This document shows positions 1 through 11,599 of a stretch of 64,000 nt of DNA, one piece after another. Source of the DNA: Lycorma delicatula (lineage: Eukaryota; Arthropoda; Insecta; Hemiptera; Fulgoridae); assembly GCF_047948215.1 (NCBI RefSeq), contig NC_134455.1, forward strand, positions 72,503,689-72,567,688, in the 5' to 3' direction. The notes below the pieces were generated by a model. That model was given only the letters and a program-made list of their open reading frames with translations, was not told the origin of the DNA and ran no database searches. A program made the position numbers and the translations under genes. Each line of letters opens with the position of its first letter. The stretch's first letter is position 1.

Positions 1-51
1 AATAAAAAAATTTCTTACTTTTTATCTTATTTGGAGGTATTAAAAATTAAA

Positions 52-290
52 TCCAAAAGTTTAGTGGTAAAACTTGGAGTCGTAAATCAGCAGGTGATTT
101 CTAAGTCGAAGTTCTCAAGTTCAAATCCTAATTAAAGGTAGTTGCTTATATTCCAATTTGAATACTACATCGTGGATACCGGTGGTCTTCGGTGGTTGGG
201 TTTCACCTCACCCCACGTCTCAGGAATAATCGGCCTGAGTCTGTTCAAGACTACAAATTTACCGGTACAGTTGTTATACATATAAGTTGC
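52..290 (+). repeat. tRNA-derived SINE, family 1 (diverged copy)
   Basis: The head is tRNA-like: an A-box-like stretch (TTTAGTGGTAAAACTTGG, near 60-78) is followed by a B-box-like GTTCAAATCC (near 118-128). The body continues through GTGGATACCGGTGGTC and CACGTCTCAGGAATAATC. A second, 3' part of the same family lies at 17806-17905, sharing the CACGTCTCAGGAAT...CCTGA.TCTGT block. That reuse is what makes this a dispersed repeat rather than a tRNA gene. No cloverleaf gene can be drawn. Boundaries are approximate. Confidence 0.6.
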
Positions 291-361
291 TAAAAACTTT
301 AATTGTTGATGCGATTTTAAAAATTTTTCCTGATTTCCTTTACTTGGATTTTATATTAGTA

Positions 362-452
362 GTTATATTATATATAACTAATATATAAATATATATATAT
401 ATGTATATATATATTTATAAAACTAATAAATATATATTATATTTGTATTATA
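362..452. repeat. AT-rich low-complexity tract
   Basis: Mostly alternating A and T with short TATATA runs. No gene content. Confidence 0.8.
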
Positions 453-870
453 TGTAGTAATAAACGTAATTCCATACATACACAAACATTTGAACGGCCA
501 ATTATGGAATTTTAAAACTAAAGTAATAAATGTTTAATAGTTTAAGGTAATTAAAAGTCATAATCGTGGGTTAATATTATCCATTTTCTAATGAATACGT
601 GCTCAATTCGACCATTATCTACAACTATTTAATTACTTTGGTTGTGGTTTTTTAAAGTTTTATTAGCGTTTTTCCATCAATTGATTAATTTCTTCAAAAG
701 GAAATCTCGCTAGTAGTACTGCTGTAAGTTTTTATAGAACTAAAATGGAAGAGTTTTACCGTATAATTTACTATTTTTTTTTTACATTGAGGTTTTGAGA
801 GGTTGTTTAGATTGGTTGTTTAGATTATTTTTTCTTCATCATCATTTAATAATATTGAATTTTTTTCTAT

Positions 871-875
<5 letters not shown>

Positions 876-917
<42 letters not shown>
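876..917. repeat. (TA)n microsatellite
   Basis: Uninterrupted TA dinucleotide run of about 42 bp. Confidence 0.95.
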
Positions 918-919
<2 letters not shown>

Positions 920-3040
920 TTAATTACGTCTGAAATGATATTTTCGTGCGAAAATTCAAGTCAAGTTGTGGGAAAATTTACTATAAAAAAAAATTCATAT
1001 TCTCTACGTTTGATAGCAACTCCATCATTTCTCTTCATCTCTTTTCTTATTTTTATCAAGACACAGGTTTCTTGCATTTGCATTTCATCATAGGAGTAGC
1101 AATTTATACTTTCATATTTTATACTTCTTTCTTCATAGGGTAGAATTTTTTTATTTCCATATTTTAGTTCTTTTCATATTTTTAATTGAAATAATAGAAA
1201 AAAAGAAAATAAGAAAACACTAAATATTAAAAAGCTCATTAAAATGTTAAAAATAATACTTTCTTAAGTCTTCTTATAAAGTTATTTAATAACACAATTT
1301 CCTTCTTTTTTTTGAACAGTAAATAAAATACTATACAATATTAGTTTCAGGTCACCAAATAGATATTTTATAGGATTAGATAATTATTTATATTAGCATA
1401 TTTTCAGTCATGCATGGTGATATCTATTTAATTAAGCCGCAGCATAAGGTAGCTGTGAATATAAACAAGTAAATAAATTACCCTTGGTCACTTTTATTAC
1501 ACACAACAGCGGAAATCCTGATTATAATTTTAAGAAATGTTTTCTTCAAAATTTAAAAAAAAAAAATTGTTTTTTGATTTCCTTTACTTGGGATTTTATA
1601 TTAATCTGAATCCAGAACAGATAATAAAAATATTTTAATTTTACGTTAAATATAAATCAATCCTTTCCAGACTTTTAATTCTATTTTTTAATATAAAATA
1701 TATTAAAATTTAATGGTTGTCTTTTGTTTGTTTTTGTACAAATTTAAACTATTTTTCCTAGATTCTGTTCGGTTTGTAAAGTAGAGCTTTTAAATCTTTC
1801 AAATGATATTCAATACAATTCATATTGCAATATCCACCGAACTGTAGACAAATTGGCTTTATAATTTTCATTTGAACATCAAGTAGAAGATTTATTAACT
1901 AGATCAAGCATTGGCGTATGAAAAATAATAAAATAAATATTAGTATAACAAGAAAATGACCATTATTTTATTAAGAACTGGAGTGGCAGATAGTAATAAG
2001 AAAAAAATCTGACCGATAGATATATAAAGAAAATATACTAAAAACTGTTAAAAGATAATACGAAGGTATATACAAAAACCCAAGTTAGAAATTAAAAACA
2101 TTTTTATAGTAAAATCTTTTAATATTAGGTTTACTTTAAAATATTTTTAGGATATATTTTTTTTGTCTATCCCCACTAAATTCTAAATTAAAAAATAGCG
2201 TAAATTTTAATGAAGTTTAAAATAACATTTATTTTATAACTTGGAATTGATTCAGACATCCTTCCGTGAGTTCATGAATGAAATTTTCACTAAAATACTC
2301 GTATTATTCTTTCGGATAATAATATTATTTTTTAATATTATTGACTATTTCTTTTTTCCTTGAAGTGGAGGAATTCAGTTACGAACACTCATGAATAACG
2401 TGTCAGACTCTCAACAGATTCCGCTAGGTGTTCAACAAGCGTATGTTTGACTATTAATACCGAATAAACCTCGTCCCTACCACCTACCAGAAAATTACCT
2501 TCGTAGCGAAGGTTTGAAGGTTTAAAAGCACCAAAAAGGGAAATACCTCTTTTTTGTGCTTTTCAGAGACGGACAGAAACTGGACGACACTTCGAAGTTC
2601 ATCCTCAGTGTTAGCTTTAGTACCTTCTGATGCGCAAAGTTTTGACGTGAAACGTCTTAAAATCATACCGAAACTTACGGGTACCAGAACAGAAATTTGT
2701 AGCGTAACGAAAAGAGCTACATTGTCCTGCCTTAATAACTCCCTAACTATTAGTCTCAGAGATGAAAATGCGGTGTCATTTTATAAATTACATGGTCAGC
2801 TCACCGATACGACTTTGAGTTTGCGTCACTGGCGAGCGATCTGGGTGGAGAGGGCACAGCGCAGATCGGCCAAAACTGGCGCTCTCGCTCATTTCCATTT
2901 AGTGTTACTCATGATTTAGACGTGATAGCTCGATGATTCGTGTATTTTTGTTTATATTTTGTCGGAATAGATCGATTTAAGTAATAGCAAGTGTATTTTG
3001 GACAATATCTATGTGTAAAAAATTAAAGTAAACGTGTAAA
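918..3040. other. AT-rich intergenic stretch, no gene recognised
   Basis: To about 2.4 kb this is AT-rich with only chance short ORFs. From about 2400 to 3040 base composition is more balanced (for example 2820-2890), which suggests old repeat sequence. It may be the 5' flank of the Helitron gene that follows, but I recognise no terminus or protein motif here. Confidence 0.6.
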
Positions 3041-3057
3041 AAGTATAAAAATTCAAT

Positions 3058-3333
3058 ATGCTAGCCTCAGCCCTCGCAAAGACCAGTCAGAAATATAAAT
3101 TACGCATGTCTTTGGAAAGTGAAGGTTATGGGCTACGCACAGGTACCCCAATGTCAGGTGCCGAGCTAGCGAGACTGTTTCGAGAGCGCCGCAAAGCTGG
3201 AACGCCGCGCTCCCGACGTGAACGACGTCGATGGCGCGAGCATCTCTACCCTGCTGTATCCGAACGAATAGTAATAACGAGTGAAGAAGATAACACCTGG
3301 TTAGTTACGACTTCATTACTTCTTTATTTGTAG
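3058..3333 (+). pseudogene. Possible N-terminal piece of a Helitron RepHel gene
   Basis: A 91-codon ORF in a locally GC-richer segment. Residues around 32-60 are highly basic (GAELARLFRERRKAG, then SRRERRRWREH). That composition resembles the basic N-terminal leader common in insect Helitron proteins, and unmistakable Helitron coding sequence of the same strand begins about 350 bp downstream. The last codons run into AT-rich sequence and are probably not original. The link to the downstream fragment is inferred from strand, spacing and composition. An unrelated basic leader is the alternative. Confidence 0.4.
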
Positions 3334-3639
3334 TACCAAGATGTTTATTTCTTTCTATAAATGTAAACAAACTTGTTGTTTTGTTACTGCCATGATTACC
3401 AGCTGTTTGTATTTAGTTATGTTAATATACATTATTAAAATTGGTATTTCTTTATATACCAAACGACACACATCACACTCACAATACACTTGTATATATA
3501 AAGGTTAATAAACAATTATTCTCAATATATGGTTACTTGTATATTTATTTGATATCCGTGAATTAGTGCTATGGTGAAAAATAATCTAAAAAAATTCTGT
3601 TATGTAAATCTACAACACCCATACATCTGTTAAAGATCT

Positions 3640-4870
3640 CCCCGGGCTGTTGGATATCAAAATCAGTCGAATTGATGCGATGCAGGATTATTGGCATGCA
3701 GCAGACTAACGCTTCAAAACGGTATTTGAAACAATCCGTTTGGTCTATCTTGCAGCGTTTGTAAACTACTTTGGTTCAACAGAAATTTAAAGCAGGCGAA
3801 AGCTCGCAACATTCCTCCTCTTCAGACTAAATTCCCCGGCGAAAATGTAGCGGCATTTTGTTTATGTAATACCTGTAGCAAGTCGATAGATGCCAATAAA
3901 ATCCCGACGCTGTCGCGCTCAACCGGATTTCGATATCTCCCGAAACCGGACGGCCTGCCACCTCTTGACCCGATTAGTGTTTGGTTGATTTCGGCGCACT
4001 TACTCTTTATGCAAATTCGTCGTCTACGCTACGAAGGCAATTATGGTATAGTCGGCTGTCGATGTGAACAACATGGTGCAGCAACTACCGAGACGGATAG
4101 ATGACGATTTGCCTTCAATGTCAACATAAAGAAGAACCTCATCCACAAATCTAATTATCTAAGCGGTTTTGTACGGAAGTCGGTGATCAAGGCGTGGCTG
4201 CGCAACATGGTAAGCCAGTCGCTGTACAAGCACTACATCATACAGATAGAATGGAGTTGGTTCGACAACGACAAGGATGACAATATCGGGTTCGAATACA
4301 GATTGATTTTATCAACCCTGACTCTGCCCCCGAATCAGAGAACGTACCGGACAAAAAATGATGCAATGGAATGACGAGCAATGTTTGAACACTGCTTCGG
4401 GGCAGAACTCGTCTCCGATTAAAATAATCTGCGATGTTAACAGTGAGGTACTATCGTTCCTCAAATATACTACGGTGTGGCCCGCCAGTTTGATTCAACG
4501 TGCGAGTCACTCCATACGCGATGTTAACCAGCGAGATTCGATGTACTTATTGGGATGGTGTAACTCCGGCCCATATTCTCTACATGGCTATGAAGATGCT
4601 TCGCATCCGCGTTGTCAAAAGTATCTAGAACATCTTTCGTTGTGTAAGACAAACCGAGTCGATCACGCGCAAGAAGCTCGAGGACCGAAACTTTGGGGAC
4701 GATGGCATCGACGAGAAACTCGGCTTCTTGAAGTAAATACCAAACTTCATTCAATATTGGATGGATCACAAAAAAGATATTTTTGCGATGATGCACCAGC
4801 TTATCCAGTACACTAAAAGTGGCTCGCTGATATACAGACCGAAAATTTATCTGTAGAATTGGCCAAATGA
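3640..4870 (+). pseudogene. Helitron RepHel remnant, N-terminal Helitron-like region
   Basis: Degraded coding sequence for the N-terminal region of a Helitron replication initiator/helicase, the enzyme of rolling-circle DNA transposition. The reading frame shifts several times. Recognisable blocks in order: NPFGLSCSVCKLLWF (near 3735), CNTCSKSIDANKIPTLSRST (near 3868), PPLDPISVWL with MQIRRLRYEGNYGIVG (near 3960-4055), RKSVIKAWLR with YKHYIIQIEWSWFDNDKDD (4180-4280), WNDEQCLNTASGQNSSPI (4362-4420), and ILYMAMKMLRIRVVKS (near 4575) to YWMDHKKDIFAMM (near 4757-4795). These follow the collinear order of the family's N-terminal domain. The HUH nuclease and helicase parts are not seen. Several stops and frameshifts make it inactive. 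It is a different Helitron family from the one at 57 kb. Confidence 0.8.
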
Positions 4871-6163
4871 AGGAACTAAAATTTTCCATTGGGGACTTTC
4901 AGTTTTGTACAAAAAATTCGATGGTAACTCCCATTTAACTCTACAGATAAGTTGGACGGTCTGTAGCTCGGAGGAACTTCATCCAAGGTCTGTAACGATT
5001 CACGTTAAACTAACGGCCGTGCGCCCCAACACAACCACACCCGATTCTTTTTAATGGGCATCTACTCATAGAATTTCAATCTACAGTTTCATTACCGCAA
5101 ACGGCTTTTACACGAGATGATGTAACTAGACTTCTGCTGTTCAAATTTCAATCGTTGCAAGTTGTTTTGAACGCACTGACAAAGCAGGCGTACTCTACTC
5201 CATATTAATGACAACTGACTGAAAATGAAAGAGAGTGGGTCAACTAGTTTTGAAATGTTAATGTAGAGGAATGAAACTATAAGATAGCAGCACTGATCAC
5301 TTTTACGCGATATTTTGTTCTCCCATTACATTCTGGTATGCATAAAGCTTCAGATATCCTTGTATGTATAATATACTTTTTAAGTTACAGTAATTAAATG
5401 TCAAACAACAACTCAAAATATATATAAATGTTTATATTATTTTTCTTTATAAATATTTGATACCTCGGAGAGCAAAGAGGATTAGGGCAATTTTAGATCG
5501 GATGATTTTAAGTAAAAAAAAAAAAAGCAAAAGGAAAACGCCTCCACTATGATAACGGGAATATGATAATATGAGACAATTTGACAATATCAAAACGTAC
5601 CATGGTTCCGAGAAATTGGATAGAAATCATTATTTGTAGAGAGAGAAAATGAATGAAACTCTCTCAGTTACTCAATTATCTTAAAAAACTCGAATTTTAC
5701 TCATAATGAAAGTTTAAGTTATTCAATAAAAAACAATACTATCGAAAAATAATATTTCCTAATTCGATTTTTCATTATTTAAACTAACGTTAGTTTATTA
5801 ACATTTATTGCAATAAAAAACAGATCTGATGAAATTTAAGTATATTTCCAACAAAATAAACATATCCATATCCATATCGTTATAGTACCACAAATTCATT
5901 TTTGAGTTCCAAACTGTACAAATTCTGAACAACTTAGTTTTGGAAAAAATGCAATGGATTACTTCAATGGATTACCTCAGAATAAGCCACGTTAATTATT
6001 TCTTATCTTTATGGCTTAAGCTTTTTAACGTACGGTAAAAATAAATAATGGAAAAAATTTAAATCGATGTCTGTGATTTTTTATAGAGGTTGTCGTTTTC
6101 CTTAACTCAATTTATATTTTCTTAAATTTAACTATGAAAGATATTAAGCCGTTTGAATGACTA
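4871..6163. other. Unassigned tail of the Helitron block, then AT-rich sequence
   Basis: 4871-5210 keeps balanced base composition and may be further decayed Helitron or another TE, but I cannot read a known motif. 5210-6163 is AT-rich with no feature I can support. Confidence 0.5.
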
Positions 6164-7058
6164 ATAGTCCAGTCAATAGGAATTTTTTTGCTAAAAATTT
6201 AGTTGAGTTTAAGGCAGTACATGCGGTTTTAGATTAGGGTAAGTATAACTTGTTTATATGCGACTGGAATATTCTCGCTAACTCGACAAAATGGCAGTCG
6301 TTCAAAGGTGGTTAAAATCGGTTTTTCAATCTGGTAGGCCAAGGTAAACTTTCTAGGCAAAAAAGTCTCAATAAAAGTTGTAGTCATTTGTAGTACCTAT
6401 AATTTAAACCCTAAACTTTGAATTTTGTTCATTAGTTACTGCAAAAAAGCCGAAAACCGTTAAAAATGGCCGTTTTTTGCAAAGCCATTATCTACTGCAA
6501 AAATAGATTTTATTATTTTTATTGTTTTATAAGTTAGCTCTTGGAATTCCGAATGCAAAGAGTGGTTACACATTAAAATTGTTTCATTCGTTGCTGAGAC
6601 ATTGTAATTTGTTTATAAAAATAGACTTCAGGCAGAAGACTTGAACTTTTAAATAGTGAAAAGTTTTAGATCAGAAATTAATATAAAATTTGTTTAAACC
6701 TCGAAAAAATGAGCAAAAAATAGAGCGTGCTCGCGCAGTAGTAGTGGAGGAGTGTAGCGGTTCGTGGCAGTGAATAAAGCAAAATTCGTAATTTCAAATC
6801 AGTAAAGGGTGAAAAAAACGGTGTATCTTCGCGAATTTTGGATGGCTTGATGGACATTTGGTTTACGTTGGCCTAAAAAATTGAAAAACCTATTTTCACC
6901 ACTTTTGAACAGCTGCCACTTTGTCCAGTTAGCGAAAATTATGTCCAGTCTCATACAAACAAGTTATACTTATCCTAATCTGCAATTTCATGTACTTCAC
7001 TAAACTCTACTAATTTTCTTCAAAAATCGAATTTTCCCCCCCCCATTCACTGGACTAT
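6164..7058. mobile_element. Non-autonomous element with long imperfect inverted repeats (895 bp)
   Basis: The left end ATAGTCCAGTCAAT (6164) and the right end ATTCACTGGACTAT (to 7058) are inverted. The match continues inward for about 200 bp: TAAGTATAACTTGTTTATATG (near 6240) pairs with CATACAAACAAGTTATACTTA (near 6953), GCTAACTCGACAAAATGGCAG pairs with the block near 6910, and the pairing runs through TTTTTCAATCTGGTAGGCCAA against its partner near 6875. The core (about 6380-6840) carries no transposase ORF. This is the structure of a long-TIR MITE or foldback element. No clean target duplication is visible, so the exact ends carry some uncertainty. Confidence 0.75.
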
Positions 7059-7221
7059 AAGTCTTAACGTTAACGCGTGGAGGCAAGGACATTTTAACGT
7101 GTAATATTTCAGTAAACAAGATTTTCCACTGTTTTTATGAACTACTTGTATATTATAAATTACACTATTCTAATTAATTAATTCTTATTAGCTATTTATT
7201 ATTATCTTTATTAAAAAAAAA

Positions 7222-7863
7222 TAATTTTTTTTTAATTGAATTTTTACGGGAATCGACTGCTAAGGTCATTAGCCCTCGTCACATTCTTTAAAAGAAATTA
7301 TTATCTCCATCAGGATCATCATATGTAAGGGTGTAAAGGGCCCTTACATTTTATTTAAAAACACAAACTTCACAATAAGACATAAAAGACAATGACAATC
7401 ACAAACACTTATGGGGTGTAAAGGGCCCCAATATTAAAATTTGAGATAGGTTCTCAAAAGACGATAAAATTAAAATTTCAGCTTATCAATACCATATCTT
7501 TATTTCTTTCTTCTACGAGTCTCATTTATAGTTTGTTTAAGCACCCTCGGGGCGACCAGAACCGCCGTTGAGCAGTATATCAGTCGCGCCAGGGTGCCGT
7601 GGCAGTTGAATCCTTCTTATAGGCAAGCTATATGCATGCACAGCGTACACCCATAGCCTCGCGCCCTCAATCCACCCTTGAGGGTCCCCCATGCCATCAT
7701 CAAACACACCCCGACTCACTGCTCTTGAATGCAGGTGAGCCAAAATGGCCTAGGCAAGAGGGCTACCTCCCGACACTATACGTGCCACGCTTCGAGACTC
7801 TCTTATATGTATATATAAAACTACCGCTTAGAGATTCTTTTGTCACAGCTTTAAACATTCATT
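7222..7863 (-). other. 3' UTR and A-tail of I-like LINE copy 1
   Basis: Noncoding sequence downstream of the ORF2 stop. It is closely similar to 20399-21050 of copy 2 (for example ATCGACTGCTAAGGTCATTA and GAACCGCCGTTGAGCAGTAT are shared) and ends in an A-rich tail on the minus strand. A more distant relative lies at 59800-59970. Confidence 0.85.
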
Positions 7864-8136
7864 TTATAGACTTTTAAGAAGTCCACTGGCGTGTAAAAAT
7901 GCAACTATATTTCCTTCATTTCCATTATCCAGATCAGCTCTAATATTATTTGTAAGACGGAACCTCTTTCTGTGGTTCTCATATATGGTACACTCTTCTA
8001 TTAGATGCTTGATTGTCAGTGTTTTATTACAAACACCGCACATTGGTCTCACTTCGCCGGTTAACATATATAAATTTGTTAATCGCGTGTGACCGATTCT
8101 AAGTCTGGTCACCGCTACTTTTTCACGGCGAGTCAA
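7864..8136 (-). pseudogene. ORF2 C-terminal zinc motif of LINE copy 1
   Basis: An open stretch encoding the C-terminal tail of ORF2. It opens with TRREKVAVTRLRIGHTRLT, followed by the cysteine/histidine motif CGVCNKTLTIKHLIEEC (C-x2-C-x8-H-x4-C) and ends with FLHASGLLKSL. The same arrangement closes the LINE fragment at 45358 (CTRCNCRMTVHHILVDC, then FLHSTGLLQRI). In this LINE group the motif follows RNase H and is thought to bind nucleic acid. The start codon given by the ORF is internal, not a real translation start. Confidence 0.85.
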
Positions 8137-8501
8137 CTTAAAGTCGCTTTTCCATTTAAAAGGAGAAGTTTTTACTGAGTTTAATTTTGTATTTAAACTC
8201 CTCCATTCAGCGTTCCACTTATTTCTTACTATGTTTGTTAGACAGTTTTAAACATTTGCCACTCTTACAGGAAATGCATCCAAATCATCGCAGACTGTTG
8301 CCTTTTTGGCAGCTTCGTCTGCGATTTCATTACCTGTAATACCAGCATGCCCCGGAGTCCATACAAATACGCATCGCTGCCCTCGTTGTTTTAGAACGTA
8401 TAAAATGGACAGGATGTTTGCAATTAGGGCATCCTTAATGTTCTTGTTCCGAATGCGGAAAGCGCCTGTTGCGTATCTTATTCCGCTATTATGAACTACG
8501 T
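8137..8501 (-). pseudogene. RNase H remnant of LINE copy 1 (internally deleted)
   Basis: Minus-strand frames give IRNKNIKDALIANILSILYV and WTPGHAGITGNEIAD, the last part of an RNase H domain ending in its conserved Asp. The first half of the domain, including YTDGSK and TAEL, is absent. At about 8460-8475 the RT C-terminal sequence (GIRYATGAF) is joined straight to RIRNKN. Copy 2 retains roughly 600 bp between these two points (about 21566-22170), which shows a deletion rather than a domain-poor design. Confidence 0.8.
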
Positions 8502-9868
8502 CTAACTTTTTAAATGCGACTTTCTAGCGGATGAATGTACGATACATCCGTAGTCTAGTTTATACTGAACCAATGCTTTATACAATGTCTCTTTGTCTGA
8601 GCCCCAATTTAAGTTCGATAAACATTTTATAATGTTTAGGGCTCTTTTGCATCTATCACTCAAGTCCTGTATATGTAATCCCCATGTAAGGGATTTATCC
8701 AATACTAATCCTAAATATCTTACATTGTCTTTATATTGTATTGGATTGTCATCAATTGTCAACTCAGGACTTTGATGAGGAATTCTATTCCTACAAAAGT
8801 GTACACAGCACGTTTTTTCTGGTGAGAATTGGAATCCGTTATTCTTTGCAACTTCATTTAGAGCATTGATCGCTCGTTGCAATTTGTACCTCACCATAGC
8901 AGTCTTGTTGCTGGCATACACAATTGCCAGATCATCAACATTGACGCTTTTGCTGATTTCTGCTGGAATGTCTAATATAAATTTATTGATGGCAATGGTA
9001 AACAAGGTAGCGCTCAACGGCGAACCTTGTGGTATGCCATTTTCCAAATTTCTTACAGATGAATATTCGCTACAGACTCGTACTTGGAAAGTACGGTCAT
9101 TCATATAGTTGCTCAGTAAGACTGGCAGGTTGCCACGAATGCCCCATTCATGTATCTGGAGCATTATACCATGACGCCAGGTCATATCGAAAGCCTTCTG
9201 AAGATCAAAGAAGACTCCGACACAATGTTTCCTTTTAATGAAGCTGTTATATATAACGTCCTCTAAGCTGATCATTTGATCAGTGGTAGAATAGTATTGC
9301 CGAAAACCTGCTTGATACGGTGATATCAGGTTTTCTTTTTCCAAAACCCAGACGAGTCGATTATTAATCAATTTTTCCAGTATTTTTCCCATAGCACACG
9401 TCAAAGAAATAGGACGATAGCTATCGGGTCTGTTAAATTTGTATTTTTCTTTGGTACTAGAACAACATGAGCTTTTTTCCACTGCTGCGGGTACGTTCCA
9501 TCCCACCATATTTTATTATAAAGTTCTAATAATCTACGCTTTCCAGTGGTATTCAGCTGCCAGATCATATTATAGTGGATTTCATCCGGACCAGCAGCTG
9601 TGTTACCTGATTTTTCCAACGCTTTGGCGAATTCTTCCATTTTAAAAGGTACATTATATGAGTAATTATACTCAGTTCTGAAGTTTAGTAGACCTTCAAG
9701 TTGTTCTTTTTTAGTAAGAAAATCTTCTTCGTAGTTGGCCGTTCTGCTGGCCTTTTCGAAGTGATTGGATAACAGGTCTGCAATTTCATATGGAGTGTCT
9801 CTTATTTCATCTTCATCTTGAAGGCTAGTTATGGGAGCAAAATCATTACGCCCACAAATCGCCTTCAC
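8502..9868 (-). pseudogene. Reverse transcriptase region of ORF2, LINE copy 1
   Basis: Encodes the RT that would copy LINE RNA at a nicked target. It occupies two overlapping frames (9868-9401 and 9509-8502), so there is a frameshift near 9400-9510. Motifs in order: SYRPISLTCAMGKILEKLIN (RT entry), AGFRQYYSTTDQ, FFDLQKAFD (motif A with the first catalytic Asp), GIPQGSPLSATLF (motif B), then VNVDDLAIVYAS. The usual YxDD box reads NVDD because codon 8942-8940 is AAT instead of a Tyr codon. RYLGLVLDKSLTW and YGCIVHSSARKSHLK follow. The frameshift and altered active site suggest a dead copy. Confidence 0.92.
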
Positions 9869-9960
9869 TTTCCTCCAAACATCTGATGCAGTAGTAGTTG
9901 GTCAATGGATGACACGTATTGCTGCCAGGATCGTTTTTTCGAGTCTATCATAAGACGTTT

Positions 9961-10865
9961 TTACGCCCTGTATTTCTTAAAGGCAACAAGATTTTCTATA
10001 CTAGGACGCTTCTTAAAGGCGTTATACGCCTTTTTCTTTGTTTTTATAGCTTCACTTATTTCATCGTTCCACCATGGAACGGGTTTCTTCGTAAGTTTCC
10101 CAGATATTTTGGGAATATATCTCGATGCCGACTCAATTATTGCATTTGTTATGGCGTTGACATCGTCTCCGATAACTCCAGTTTTTTCTGGGAGTTTCGT
10201 TCTAGCTGTGAAGCTCGTCCAGTCTGCCTTTTCAAATAACCATCTTTTAGGGATGGGATATGTTGTTCTTGTAACATCAGTTACAATTTGCACCGGGAAA
10301 TGATCGCTTCCATGCAGATTGTCTATGACATGGAAGCTGTAACTCGATGCTATCGATCCGCTTATAAGTGCAAGATCTATACAGGACGTCGATCCATCTC
10401 TGGCATTGAAAAAGGTTCCTGATCCGTCGTTTAAAATAATAAGTTCCGAAAGAGTATTATGAGCGTTAAAGTCACCCACCAGTAAAACAGGTGGGGGAAG
10501 CTCGGAAATTAGTCTATGTCATCCTTATTCCAATCAAAATTCGGCAAGTATATGCTGCAAACAGTGATCTGAAGCGGACGCTTCATTCTAACAGCGACCG
10601 ATTGTAGGTTTGTGTTTAGAACAACCGCTTCGGTGGTATCTCTAGTCGATGTTAATATAGCTACTCCACCTCTAACTCTTACATTTGGCGGTTGATCTCG
10701 CCGAAATATATCGAATCCTTTTAATTTAAAATTTTCATTTCGGCGGAAATGCGTTTCTTGCAGACATATACAAATCGGGTCTACATCATGTACCAAGCGT
10801 TGGAGCTCATGGATGTTTGAAAAACATCCATTGATGTTCGATTGTACAATCGACTCGCTAATTTT
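9961..10865 (-). pseudogene. Apurinic-type endonuclease region of ORF2, LINE copy 1
   Basis: The N-terminal domain of ORF2, which in this family nicks the target DNA to prime reverse transcription. Visible motifs: NINGCFSNIHELQRL (start of ORF2), ICICLQETHFRR with the metal-binding Glu, GGVAILTS, then after a frame break MGDFNAHN and IDLALISGS, and finally HGSDHFPVQI with the catalytic SDH. Two frames (10796-10509 and 10479-9961) show a disruption near 10480-10510, where copy 1 lacks sequence still present in copy 2 (22435-22485). ORF2 begins just downstream of the ORF1 stop at about 10874. Confidence 0.9.
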
Positions 10866-10873
10866 TAATTAAA

Positions 10874-11572
10874 TTATTGTCTGGGTTTGCCTTTCGGCCA
10901 TCCTTTTTTTCTCTTCTTCTCCATTATGCGAACGGCATCAAGTTCGCGGAGAATGTCGTCGCCGGCGTAGCTTCCGGCCTCCGTATCGGAGACCACCGAA
11001 GCCGCCGACGACGACGGGCATGGATCGATTGAGAAGCGGCAATCGATCCCTGGGCCGCTCCCCACCGGGGTCGCACCGGTCACCGCCAGTGGAAGGGGGG
11101 ACACTCGTCCCCCCTGTGAAATCTTTTGTGGCCTCTGAGGCTTAGAGGTCACTTCAGTTACAGGAGGCTTGGGAGCCTCCATAACAGACTCTGTAGCTGT
11201 CACTTTCTTATCTTCAACTAAAATCTCACTAAGACGGACTTGGATTTCAGGTTTAGTGTCCGTTTTCTTCTGTACTGGAGCGACTTTCTGTTTTGGAGAT
11301 ATGTCTTCAGGAGGCTGTACAATTATTCTTGGCTTAACAGGTTCTTTAGTGCTGTGAGGCTTCATTTTGTTTTCAATTATCCTCTCAATTAAGCCAGCCA
11401 AGGTAGGTGCGAGTTTGTTGATGATTGCACTCTCATCAACAGCAACTGGAGCAGGAGCAGGAACAGCAGCCGCAGCCTGAGCATAGGTTGTTGTTGCTCT
11501 AGGTCTGCGGGCGTTTACGATCTTCTTTGCTTCGAAGTAGCTGACCTTTTGCAGGGTTTTAACTTCCTGCAC
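10874..11572 (-). pseudogene. ORF1 (gag-like) C-terminal part, LINE copy 1
   Basis: About 230 open codons, rich in Ala, Pro, Lys and Thr, reading VKTLQKVSYFEAKKIVNARR at the start and ending KKGWPKGKPRQ. It is highly similar to 23513-22797 in copy 2. ORF1 proteins of this LINE group bind the element RNA in the cytoplasm. The low-complexity tail follows the CCHC knuckle encoded just upstream. The beginning of this open stretch is internal to ORF1. Confidence 0.85.
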
Positions 11573-11599
11573 AGCTACTTCGTCTTTGTAAACGGAACA

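Noticed and set aside
4524..4889. 121-codon minus-strand ORF
   Set aside because: Antisense to Helitron coding blocks that are clearly readable on the plus strand.
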